A stretch of 64,000 nt of DNA from CAWCWN01 sp963799245. GTDB lineage: Bacteria > Chloroflexota > Ktedonobacteria > Ktedonobacterales > Ktedonobacteraceae. The DNA is taken from contig CAWCWN010000003.1 in the NCBI GenBank assembly GCA_963799245.1, positions 2,108,001-2,172,000 of the forward strand. The letters run 5' to 3'. This document shows positions 15,817 through 23,417 of this stretch, one piece after another (within the stretch, counting starts at the first letter, position 1; each line of letters begins with the position of its first letter). The position numbers and the translations under genes are program-made. The notes below the pieces were generated by a model, which did no database searches, was not told the DNA's origin, and worked only from the letters and a program-made list of their open reading frames with translations.

Positions 15817-16026
15817 CTATGCTTTGCCTATCATGACCTCCGTCGATTTTATGATCGCGGTAACTTTGTCCCCCTGCTTGAGGCCCAGCGCTTCGGCTGA
15901 GGTGCGCGTGATAGCGGAGACGATCTCCTGGCCGTCGGCTAACTCGACTATTACCTCGGCCATCACGCTGCCGAGCTTGACCGCTTTCACGCTACCCTTT
16001 AACTGGTTGCGTGCGCTCATCTGCAT
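15817..16026 (-). CDS. Molbindin-like TOBE-domain protein (Mop)
   Basis: This 69-residue protein is a single TOBE/Mop domain: SARNQLKGSVKAVKLGSVMAEVIVELADGQEIVSAITRTSAEALGLKQGDKVTAIIKSTEVMI. Such proteins oligomerise and bind molybdate or tungstate, serving as storage, buffer or uptake partners. The ATG at 16026 is chosen because AAAGGAAA lies just before it; the longer frame would add 13 unrelated residues. No modABC genes are adjacent. Role in Mo/W homeostasis is from the family, not from context. Confidence 0.88.
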   Translation of the reverse strand: MQMSARNQLKGSVKAVKLGSVMAEVIVELADGQEIVSAITRTSAEALGLKQGDKVTAIIKSTEVMIGKA

Positions 16027-16184
16027 TGATCGATTTCCTTTCACTAGCGTACTACTATTAAGCATAATCGCCTGCGCCTAAACTGATAAGAGCGCACGCG
16101 TGCTCGTTTTCCTGTAACCCAATCCGACCTCGTTCGTAGTTACAGTAGCCTTGCCAGATTTGTCGAGAGAGAGAAGAAGGAGCA

Positions 16185-16526
16185 ATGAGCGTGTCACAAC
16201 AGATGGAATACGATGAGACCAATCGCCAGCGGCAAGAACCCCCTTTTGATCACTATGATGCTGGTTATAAGGACCCTTTTCTGAACAACGCCTATGGAGC
16301 ACAAAAAATATCGTCTCAGCCTGTCGGGTATGCGCGCGGCGTCACGGCGGGCCAGCGCCTGGCCCTGGCGATCGTTTCGCTAGCGCTGCTGGTGCCTATC
16401 TCCGCCATAGTGCTAGGCATCCTGCATGGGGATGGCTTTTTCGGGACGGCGAGCGCCCTGATTGGTCTTGGCCTGGTGTGCCTCACCATCATGGTCGTCA
16501 ATATCGCCTTTGCCTGGAAGAGATAG
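16185..16526 (+). CDS. Hypothetical small membrane protein
   Basis: I do not recognise this 113-residue protein. Its first ~55 residues are hydrophilic and Gln/Tyr rich. Two hydrophobic segments follow (about 61-80 LALAIVSLALLVPISAIVLGIL and about 86-108 ASALIGLGLVCLTIMVVNIAF), ending in AWKR at the inner face. The start has a good GAAGAAGGAG. It is convergent with the lipid kinase, whose stop is 7 bp away. It may be a small membrane-associated subunit, but nothing shows with what. Confidence 0.7.
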   Translation: MSVSQQMEYDETNRQRQEPPFDHYDAGYKDPFLNNAYGAQKISSQPVGYARGVTAGQRLALAIVSLALLVPISAIVLGILHGDGFFGTASALIGLGLVCLTIMVVNIAFAWKR

Positions 16527-16532
16527 GCCTGC

Positions 16533-17501
16533 TCATGGCTGCGAGAAGAGGCCCGCGGGTGTTACCCGGGGTACAATGACGTTGAGGGCCCCGGGTACGA
16601 TCCTGAACGTCGCGGGCGTAAAGCCCAGTGGATCACCATCGACCTGAATTGCCACGGGTTTGCGTGTATGTACATCGACCGATGCGCACCTGGCGTAGCT
16701 GACCCACTGGCGGCGCTGCTCGCGATGCAGTAAAAAATCTACGGCTACGGCAATACGCCCGAGCACGCTGCGTCTACGTATCACGCAGACGTCCAGCAGG
16801 CCATCGTCGCACTTCGCGTGCCAGGTATATTTGATTGCCCCCCCATAGAGCTGTGTATTGCCGATAACAATCTGGAGCGCATTTTTTCTCATAACGCGCT
16901 CGTTCATGTGCAGCCGCACGCGAAAGCTGGCAAATCCCAGTCCCAGCCATGTACCCACCACGAGATAGCCCAGGACACCCAGGCGCTTGATCGACTTCTT
17001 TTCGACCGCGTGGGTGACGGTCGCATCAAGGCCGATGCCGGCCATGAGCAGGAAATAGCGCGAGTTGACCTGGCCAAGGTCGACGCGGCGCGTTCTGCCA
17101 TGCAGTAGCACTTCGCAGGCGCCCGCGTAGTCAAAGGGAATGGTGGTTTCTCGCGCCCAGACATTGACCGTGCCCACAGGTAATACTCCCAGCGCCGTCT
17201 CATTGCCCGCCAGTGCCTGGATGATTTCGTTGATCGTGCCATCGCCGCCGGCGGCGATGACCACCTGGATATGCGCAGCAACCGCTGCGGCAGCAAATCT
17301 GCCGGCGTCGCCGGCTCGCCCCGTCAGTCTCAGCTCAACCTGCCAGCCGGAAGCGCGCAAAATGCTCAGCGCCGCGTTGATGTGCCGGACATGGTGAGGA
17401 TAGCTCCCTGAGGCAGGGTTGGCGATAATCACGGCCGAACGAGTGCCGGCACCTGCATCTGGTTCATCCGCTGTGGAGCTTTCCAGCGCGTCTTTTTGCA
17501 T
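16533..17501 (-). CDS. Diacylglycerol kinase-family lipid kinase (YegS/DagK type)
   Basis: The 322-residue protein has the DAGK catalytic fold. IIANPASG at the N-terminus, the ATP-binding AAGGDGTINEIIQAL, and LGVLPVGTVNVWARE are the three defining blocks. The C-terminal beta-sandwich contains DGLLDVCVIRR and QVDGDPLG. Such enzymes phosphorylate diacylglycerol or related lipids at the inner membrane and recycle lipid precursors. Prokaryotic homologues are about 300 residues. Its ATG has no strong Shine-Dalgarno visible. Substrate cannot be told from sequence. Confidence 0.9.
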   Translation of the reverse strand: MQKDALESSTADEPDAGAGTRSAVIIANPASGSYPHHVRHINAALSILRASGWQVELRLTGRAGDAGRFAAAAVAAHIQVVIAAGGDGTINEIIQALAGNETALGVLPVGTVNVWARETTIPFDYAGACEVLLHGRTRRVDLGQVNSRYFLLMAGIGLDATVTHAVEKKSIKRLGVLGYLVVGTWLGLGFASFRVRLHMNERVMRKNALQIVIGNTQLYGGAIKYTWHAKCDDGLLDVCVIRRRSVLGRIAVAVDFLLHREQRRQWVSYARCASVDVHTRKPVAIQVDGDPLGFTPATFRIVPGALNVIVPRVTPAGLFSQP

Positions 17502-17552
17502 ACGGTTCCCCTGATATTTCCGCAGGAATAAGTTGAGCTCTATTCATTATAC

Positions 17553-17598
17553 GTATGCACCAGTTACGCCGGCGGTTTTACGCGGCGCTGGTGCATAC
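17553..17598. terminator. Terminator-like hairpin between murF-alr and the lipid kinase
   Basis: GTATGCACCAG (17553-17563) pairs perfectly with CTGGTGCATAC (17588-17598). The 24-nt interior can fold further through GCCG/CGGC-type pairs. It follows the murF-alr stop on the minus strand and precedes the lipid kinase start. A GTTTTA run lies inside the loop, none after it. Confidence 0.5.
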
Positions 17599-17626
17599 CT
17601 GAGGGCTATGTACAGGCGCCCTTGCT

Positions 17627-20221
17627 TTAATCCACGCGCGGCACACGCGCCAGCAGCGCCGAGACTACCTCGTAATTGCTGGTCCCCAGGCGCTCGGCGA
17701 TCAGTTCCGCGCTCAATGCAGCACCTCCCTGGCAACCGATCAGCACCACTTCATCGCCGGCCCGCGCCTGGGGAATATGTGTGACGTCCACCATGCACTG
17801 GTCCATGCATACACGGCCTACCAGCGGCGCCTCCTGCCCAAGCAGCAAGACGCTACCCCAGTTGGCCGGGGCACGGCGAAAACCATCGGCATAGCCAACC
17901 GGCAGCACCGCTATGCGTGTCGGGCGCTCGGTGACGTAGGTGCAGCCGTAACTGATAGCCTCATGCGCGGGTATAACTTTGACCTGCGATACCTGGGTTT
18001 TGAAGGCCAGAGCGGGACGAAAACCCTGCGGCACAGGAACCTCATGCGAGGGATTCAATCCATACAGGGCGATGCCCGGTCGCACCATATCAAAGCGCGC
18101 CTCAGGCAAATTCAGCAAGGCAGCGCTGTTGGCCGCGTGCACCAGCGGCGGGCGCAGCCCCTCTCGCTCCAGGGCCGCGAGCACACTGTGAAAACGCGCG
18201 AGTTGCATGCGTGTGTAGGCCTGGTCGCGTGTATCGGCCATGGCAAAATGGGTGAAGATCCCTTCTAGTTCGAGGCCGCCCTGGGCGCGTATCTCGCGCA
18301 GCAGCGCCAGGATCTCAGGTATCTCCTCGGCCCGCATGCCCAGGCGCCCCATTCCTGTGTCGATCTTGACGTGCACTCTGGCTGTTTTGTTCAGGGCGTG
18401 GGCTGCGCGGGCCAGGGCCTGAGCCGACTCTATTGCATAGAGCGTTATCGTCAGCCCCAGGCGTACGGCTTCGCGCATCTGCCAGGCAGGCACATACCCA
18501 AAGACGAGAATAGGCGCGGATATGCCCGCCTCGCGCAACGGACGCGCCTCGCTCGTGGTTGCGACCCCCAGCATGCTCGCGCCGTTGTGCAGGACAGTGC
18601 GCGCAACCTTGACGGCGCCGTGGCCATAGGCGTCAGCTTTGAGGCTGGCAAGCACGCGTACCCGCGGTCCCACCAGGGCCGCAATCTGGCGCGTATTGCT
18701 GGCGATGGCGCTCAGGTCGATCTCCACCCATGTGGGGCGTTCCGCGCGCGCCACCACAATCTGCTTCCAGCCGGGCGTCTGGCGCACCAGGCGTTCGTGC
18801 GCCTGGTCTGGGTCCGCCATCAGTCGTACCGTCACCCGCTCCATGCGTGTCTCTTCGGAACCCTTGACCAGCACCAGCGCCCGCGCGTCGCCATGAAGTT
18901 CCATCAGCGCCCGTGCGGCGCGGGCCGCATCTTCATGCGTTGAGGTGATAAGGATCCGCTCTTTAGCCAGGCCGGCCCTGCGCGCGGCATCGGCCACAGT
19001 TGTCGCCATTTCTCCCTGCAGAATCAGGTAATCAGCGCAGACGGTAGCGGCCTGTCCCGCCAGGCGATGCGCCTCCTGCTTATAGTCGCCCAGGCGCAGC
19101 ATATCTCCCAGTACGGCGATGCGCCGCGCGGCGGGCAGCGCGCGCAGGGTCTCCAGGGCGGCGACCATCGAAGCGGGCGTGGCATTATGCGTATCATCGA
19201 GCAGGGCCGCGGAGCTGGTCCCCGCCAGTCTCTGCAGCCTGCCGGGCAGGGCCCGTAAGCCGGCGAGGGCGGGCCGGATCTCGGCTGGCTGCAGCCCGTA
19301 GCAGGCCCCCACAGCATAAGCTGCCAGCATAGTTGAGATATGATGGGTCCCTAGCAGGCCTGAGCTGAGTATCTCACCCTCCCATACGCCCTCACTCTCC
19401 AGGGCACCTGCCAGGCGAAAGCCTGTGCCCTCCCAGCTCACCCTGACATCCCTGGCTGCCGCGGGCGCGAAGGGGATGATCGCCGCGCCACAGCGGGACA
19501 GCAGAGGCGATATCAGCGCGTCATCCGCGTTGATAATAGCTCTGCCCTCCGGCGGGAGAGAGGCCAGCAGCTCGCCCAGTTCGGCCGCCAGGTGCTCAAG
19601 CGTTCCAAAATACTGCAGCTGCGCAGGGCTGATGTTGGTCAGGACGCCCAGCTGCGGCCGCAGCATGTTGCAGAGGTCGCCCATTTCGCCGGGATGGTCG
19701 CAGGCCAGCTCTAAGATAGCGTACTCGTGGCGCGCCTCCAGGCGGCCCAGCGATAGCGGTAAGCCCAGCGCATCATTGTAATTCTGCCAGCTTTTAAAGG
19801 TGGCAAAACTGCTGCCCAGGACTTCGGCGATGGCCTCTTTGGTGCTCGTCTTGCCGGTGCTGCCGGTCACTGCTATGACCTCTGGCCGCCAGCGCTCCAG
19901 GATAAAACGCGCGTACTGCTGTAGGGCGGCGCGGGTATCGCTCACCGCGATGGTCGGCACGCTGGCCTGCCGCAGTTCCTCCCGGGCCGCCTCTCCCAGT
20001 GCCGCCAGGGCCCCTCCCTCCAACAAAATCCCCGCCGCGCCGCGCCGCGCCGCATCTAACAGGAAGTCGTGCCCGTCGCCGTGCTCACCGCGCACCGCAA
20101 CGAACATCTCACCTGGTAGCAACTGGCGCGAATCGTGGCTGAAGCCGTCAAATTGCCGCAGCTGACCAGGATAGACCAGTTCGCCATGCGTCGCTTCAAG
20201 TAAGTAGTCAAGCAAAATCAT
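17627..20221 (-). CDS. Bifunctional MurF ligase - alanine racemase fusion
   Basis: This 864-residue protein joins two peptidoglycan enzymes. Residues 1-~470 are UDP-MurNAc-tripeptide:D-Ala-D-Ala ligase (MurF). They contain FSHDSRQLLPGEMFVAVRGE, the ATP loop VTGSTGKTSTKEAIAEVL (~117-134), DDTHNATPASM and a Mur ligase C-terminal domain. Residues ~492-864 are a full alanine racemase: WVEIDLSAIASNTRQI, the PLP lysine in SLKADAYGHG (~527), the catalytic Tyr in ISYGCTYVTE, and VCMDQCMVDVT. The join therefore couples D-Ala supply to D-Ala-D-Ala addition; D-Ala-D-Ala ligase itself is not here. Such fusions are known in Bacteroidetes. dprA ends 11 bp upstream on the same strand, suggesting an operon. 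Confidence 0.94.
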   Translation of the reverse strand: MILLDYLLEATHGELVYPGQLRQFDGFSHDSRQLLPGEMFVAVRGEHGDGHDFLLDAARRGAAGILLEGGALAALGEAAREELRQASVPTIAVSDTRAALQQYARFILERWRPEVIAVTGSTGKTSTKEAIAEVLGSSFATFKSWQNYNDALGLPLSLGRLEARHEYAILELACDHPGEMGDLCNMLRPQLGVLTNISPAQLQYFGTLEHLAAELGELLASLPPEGRAIINADDALISPLLSRCGAAIIPFAPAAARDVRVSWEGTGFRLAGALESEGVWEGEILSSGLLGTHHISTMLAAYAVGACYGLQPAEIRPALAGLRALPGRLQRLAGTSSAALLDDTHNATPASMVAALETLRALPAARRIAVLGDMLRLGDYKQEAHRLAGQAATVCADYLILQGEMATTVADAARRAGLAKERILITSTHEDAARAARALMELHGDARALVLVKGSEETRMERVTVRLMADPDQAHERLVRQTPGWKQIVVARAERPTWVEIDLSAIASNTRQIAALVGPRVRVLASLKADAYGHGAVKVARTVLHNGASMLGVATTSEARPLREAGISAPILVFGYVPAWQMREAVRLGLTITLYAIESAQALARAAHALNKTARVHVKIDTGMGRLGMRAEEIPEILALLREIRAQGGLELEGIFTHFAMADTRDQAYTRMQLARFHSVLAALEREGLRPPLVHAANSAALLNLPEARFDMVRPGIALYGLNPSHEVPVPQGFRPALAFKTQVSQVKVIPAHEAISYGCTYVTERPTRIAVLPVGYADGFRRAPANWGSVLLLGQEAPLVGRVCMDQCMVDVTHIPQARAGDEVVLIGCQGGAALSAELIAERLGTSNYEVVSALLARVPRVD

Positions 20222-20232
20222 CGAGTTCCAAC

Positions 20233-21378
20233 TTATCTAGCAAGTGTATAGTGCATCCCGCCAAGGTGCTTGATCATTCCCTTGAGCTCCATCGTCATCA
20301 GGGCCGCAGAGACGGTCGTCGCCGGCAGACCCGATGTGCGGATGAGCTCATCGATGTGGCCTGGTGCGTTCGCGAGCAGGGCCAGCAGCATCCGTTCTTC
20401 ATCGTTCTCGGGCAGCGCGGCCTGCGTCTCAACCTGCCGTGGCAGCAAAAATAAATTCATTGCGGCCACGATATCCTCGACACATGTGACAAGGTGCGCC
20501 CCCTCCTGAATGAGCTTATTTGCGCCGCGACTGCCGGCCGCGTAAATGTTGTTGGGGACGGCGAAGACTTCGCGGCCCTGTTCGAGGGCAAAGCTCGCCG
20601 TAATCAAGGCACCGCTGCGTTCTGGCGCTTCGGTGATCAGTACTCCCATGGCCAGTCCCGCGATAATGCGGTTGCGCGCAGGAAAGTTTCTGGCGTCCGG
20701 TCTTACCCCTAAAGGCAGTTCTGATACCAGCGCCCCCTGCCCGGATTCAACAATGCGCCGCGCCAGGCCTAGATTCTCAGGCGGGTAGATGCTATCCAGG
20801 CCGCTGGCCAGCACGGCTATCGTACGTCCTCCGGCGTCCATGGCCGCCGTGTGTGCAAGCGTATCGACGCCACGAGCCAGCCCGCTCACGACGGTAACCC
20901 CTCCCCTGGCCAGATCGCGCGCGAACTGTTCGCTGACCTGCCGTCCGTAGCCTGATATTTTGCGCGTGCCGACGACACCCAGCGCGAATTGGTCCCGCTC
21001 AAATTCGAGCTTGCCCGCCACATAGAGGAGCGGCGGCGCATGAGCTATGGTCCTGAGCAGGAGCGGATAGTCGTCATCTCTGAGCGTAATGACGCGCAGC
21101 CGCCGGCGTGCGAGCCTTTCCAGCTCGTGCTGTGGACTGAGGGTTGCGCGCAGCTTGAGCAGTCCGGTGATAGCATTCTGGTCCAGGCCTGCCTGCGCCA
21201 GCGTCTTGGCGTCCGCTTTCCATGCATCCGCCAGGGTATCATGAAAATACGCCAGGAGCAATTTGAAACGCACCGGGCCGATGCCGGGGACACGATTAAA
21301 GGCGACCCAGTAGGCAAGCTCATCCAGCGACAAAGCACCAGCTGTGTAGTAATGAGCGCGTGCATCAAAAATTGCCAA
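20233..21378 (-). CDS. dprA: DNA-processing protein DprA/Smf
   Basis: DprA loads RecA onto incoming single-stranded DNA during natural transformation. The 381-residue protein has an N-terminal helical/SAM-like region (VAFNRVPGIGPVRFKLLL). The Rossmann core carries VGTRKISGYGRQVSEQFARDLARGGVTVVSGLARGVDTLAHTAAM, and the base contact loop is LPLGVRPDARNFPARNRIIAGLA. A C-terminal winged helix (about 335-381) ends the protein. The order matches full-length DprA. It starts 29 bp after the metallopeptidase stop, and murF-alr starts 11 bp after it, all on the minus strand. Confidence 0.95.
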   Translation of the reverse strand: MAIFDARAHYYTAGALSLDELAYWVAFNRVPGIGPVRFKLLLAYFHDTLADAWKADAKTLAQAGLDQNAITGLLKLRATLSPQHELERLARRRLRVITLRDDDYPLLLRTIAHAPPLLYVAGKLEFERDQFALGVVGTRKISGYGRQVSEQFARDLARGGVTVVSGLARGVDTLAHTAAMDAGGRTIAVLASGLDSIYPPENLGLARRIVESGQGALVSELPLGVRPDARNFPARNRIIAGLAMGVLITEAPERSGALITASFALEQGREVFAVPNNIYAAGSRGANKLIQEGAHLVTCVEDIVAAMNLFLLPRQVETQAALPENDEERMLLALLANAPGHIDELIRTSGLPATTVSAALMTMELKGMIKHLGGMHYTLAR

Positions 21379-21407
21379 GACCTTCTCCTTTACGTTCTGC
21401 GCTTACG

Positions 21408-23129
21408 TTACATCTGTGAAGCATCCCGCTTCTCCTGGGAGGTAGCGCCCGCGGCCGGCTCTGCGTCCGCAAGAGGCTGAAAATGGCCGCCGGGATACTC
21501 AAATCGGGGTGGCCAGGGCGCAGCCGGTTGCTGCTGCGCTAGACGGGGTATTTCACCCGTGGTCGGCCACTCGTAAGGGTTTGCGGATGGACCAGGGGCG
21601 AACGGCATGTACTGCGCGGGCGGCGGTGGGTACTGCCTGGGCCTGTTGGGCGGCGGTGGGTACTGTGCCACTTGCGCCGGCGGCGCCATGCTCTGCCGCT
21701 CATTCTGAGCGGCCCGCGCCTGCTGCCTTCTGCGCCGCTGGTAGATCAAAAGCGCCGCGACAGCCAGGATTGGCAGCACAATAAGCGCGCTACCCAGCGC
21801 GATCAACAAGGGATCTGTATTGTCCACCAGCATGGTCTGTGGAAGCGTGATGTGGACGACGGGTTTAAGGGTCTGCTGGTCTGCTGCAAGTACAGGTGGC
21901 TGATGCAAGCTCAACCTCCATGCATTCTCCAGGTGTAACTGGTCCTCGCCGAGCGCCTGCGTCAGGTCAGTGTTAAAGTTGTTCTGCGCATTGTCCATTT
22001 CCTGGATGAGCAGGGTCATTTTCGCCTGTCCAAAGGTCGCATACATATAGGCAACGAGGTTCCAGCTCTGGGCATAGGCCAGGAAGGCGGTATTGCCATC
22101 GGCCGGAAACTGAGCGGAGATATCGTCGATCCGCAGCAAGCTCTGGCTGGCGAGCGCCTGCTTGAAACGGAACGTCATCTCCGGCTCATGATAAAATTGA
22201 TTGTAGACGGCCATGCCCTCGTCAAACCACTTGGGTACGTAGTCACCCATGCTCTGCGCCACTAATTGATGCAGGACAAGGTGCGACAGTTCGTGCGGCA
22301 GATCACGCACCAGCGTAGTGTCCTCGCTGTCCACGGCGCTGATAAAGGCCTCGTTCAGATCAGGATGTGCCTCTCCACCTATCCATTCGTAGGAGCCGGG
22401 TGCAAGGGCACCGTGAAAATCAGTATCGTTGGCATAGACCCAGACGCTGATGGCATGACGCAGGCCGCCGCCAAGCACCTGGCTGTCATGGCTGAGCCCG
22501 GCCTGCGCCCGGGTGAGCAGCGTCTGGCCAAAATCCGCTGGCCGATTATACCAGTAGACGTTCAACAGGCCCTGGGAGAGATGCTGCCAGCTAAAGCGCG
22601 TGTCCAGGGTCGTGAAATTGCCGCCCGCAGCGGTCTGCTGGTTGTTGGCCTGGTCCTGCAGCGCCCACGAGTACTGCACGGGAGTGCCTGGATAGTGGAA
22701 GTTATCGCCGGCGGTATTCTCATGATAGTGTAGCGTGATCACCCTGGCGGGAAAATCGATGCGTACAGCATACTGTTCCGCATTCGGGGTGGAGGCCGCA
22801 TCCTCAAATTGAATGGAAAGCCTTGCCGTATTGATGGCGCTCTGCGTATCGCGCGCCGAGAGTGTAAAGTCGATAGAGGTGGGGAAATGCAGGCTATACG
22901 TCTCCGACGTGATCGTAATGGGGCTTGAACCGCTTTGCTGGGCATGACTTTTGGGTGCAGCCAGCGCCTGTCCTGTAAAGCGCGAGGCGTGAAAGCGTGA
23001 AAGTGAAAAAGAGGTTCTGGCGGAGCCAGCGGCGAGGGCGCCGCTTGCAATAGTCAATGGGCACAGAAGAACACAACACAAGCAGAACAGAATTGAGCGT
23101 AAAAAAAAGCTAGGCCGCTGCGACATCAA
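21408..23129 (-). CDS. Membrane-anchored gluzincin (peptidase MA-like) metallopeptidase
   Basis: The 573-residue protein starts with a signal peptide (hydrophobic about 10-32, ending GALAAG). A beta-rich region is followed by a zinc site: LPHELSHLVLHQ gives HExxH, and WFDEGMAVYNQ supplies the downstream Glu typical of peptidase MA/M1-like gluzincins. A membrane helix near 440-465 is followed by RRRRQQ and a Pro-rich cytoplasmic tail with two PPPP repeats. The catalytic part should face outside. Substrate is unknown. The gene is divergent from the penicillin-binding protein and lies upstream of dprA. Confidence 0.82.
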   Translation of the reverse strand: MMSQRPSFFLRSILFCLCCVLLCPLTIASGALAAGSARTSFSLSRFHASRFTGQALAAPKSHAQQSGSSPITITSETYSLHFPTSIDFTLSARDTQSAINTARLSIQFEDAASTPNAEQYAVRIDFPARVITLHYHENTAGDNFHYPGTPVQYSWALQDQANNQQTAAGGNFTTLDTRFSWQHLSQGLLNVYWYNRPADFGQTLLTRAQAGLSHDSQVLGGGLRHAISVWVYANDTDFHGALAPGSYEWIGGEAHPDLNEAFISAVDSEDTTLVRDLPHELSHLVLHQLVAQSMGDYVPKWFDEGMAVYNQFYHEPEMTFRFKQALASQSLLRIDDISAQFPADGNTAFLAYAQSWNLVAYMYATFGQAKMTLLIQEMDNAQNNFNTDLTQALGEDQLHLENAWRLSLHQPPVLAADQQTLKPVVHITLPQTMLVDNTDPLLIALGSALIVLPILAVAALLIYQRRRRQQARAAQNERQSMAPPAQVAQYPPPPNRPRQYPPPPAQYMPFAPGPSANPYEWPTTGEIPRLAQQQPAAPWPPRFEYPGGHFQPLADAEPAAGATSQEKRDASQM

Positions 23130-23365
23130 TAATGGCTCCTCTCAATACTCATACTTTCATCCCAATTGTACATGATTTAACATGACCTGAATAGGTAATA
23201 GTGTTAATTTAGCCTATCTTATCCGTTCAGGTAGAGGAACAGGGATGCTATGTGAGTGGTGAATAGCGGTGGTCTCTCAAATCCTCCTGCAGACGACCTC
23301 TCTCGTTCGAAAGCAGCGGAGCAACCAGGCATGGGCGGGGACGGAGAGTGTTATGCAGGTAAGGA

Positions 23366-23400
23366 ATTGTAACAGGGTTAGTAGCCTGTTTTGTAACAAT
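23366..23400 (+). promoter_or_regulatory. Inverted repeat in the 5' leader of the penicillin-binding protein gene
   Basis: AACAGG (23371-23376) pairs with CCTGTT (23385-23390). ATTGT (23366-23370) matches ACAAT (23396-23400) across a 5-nt bulge. The motif TTGTAACA occurs twice here as a direct repeat. It lies 17 bp before the start codon, next to the GAGGA ribosome site, so it could be an operator or an RNA hairpin. Function unknown. Confidence 0.35.
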
Positions 23401-23417
23401 GAGGATTAAAACGCGCT

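Noticed and set aside
21590..21670. Tandem GGCGGCGGTGGGTACTG repeat as a regulatory repeat
   Set aside because: It encodes the repeated Pro-rich tail of the metallopeptidase and needs no other explanation.
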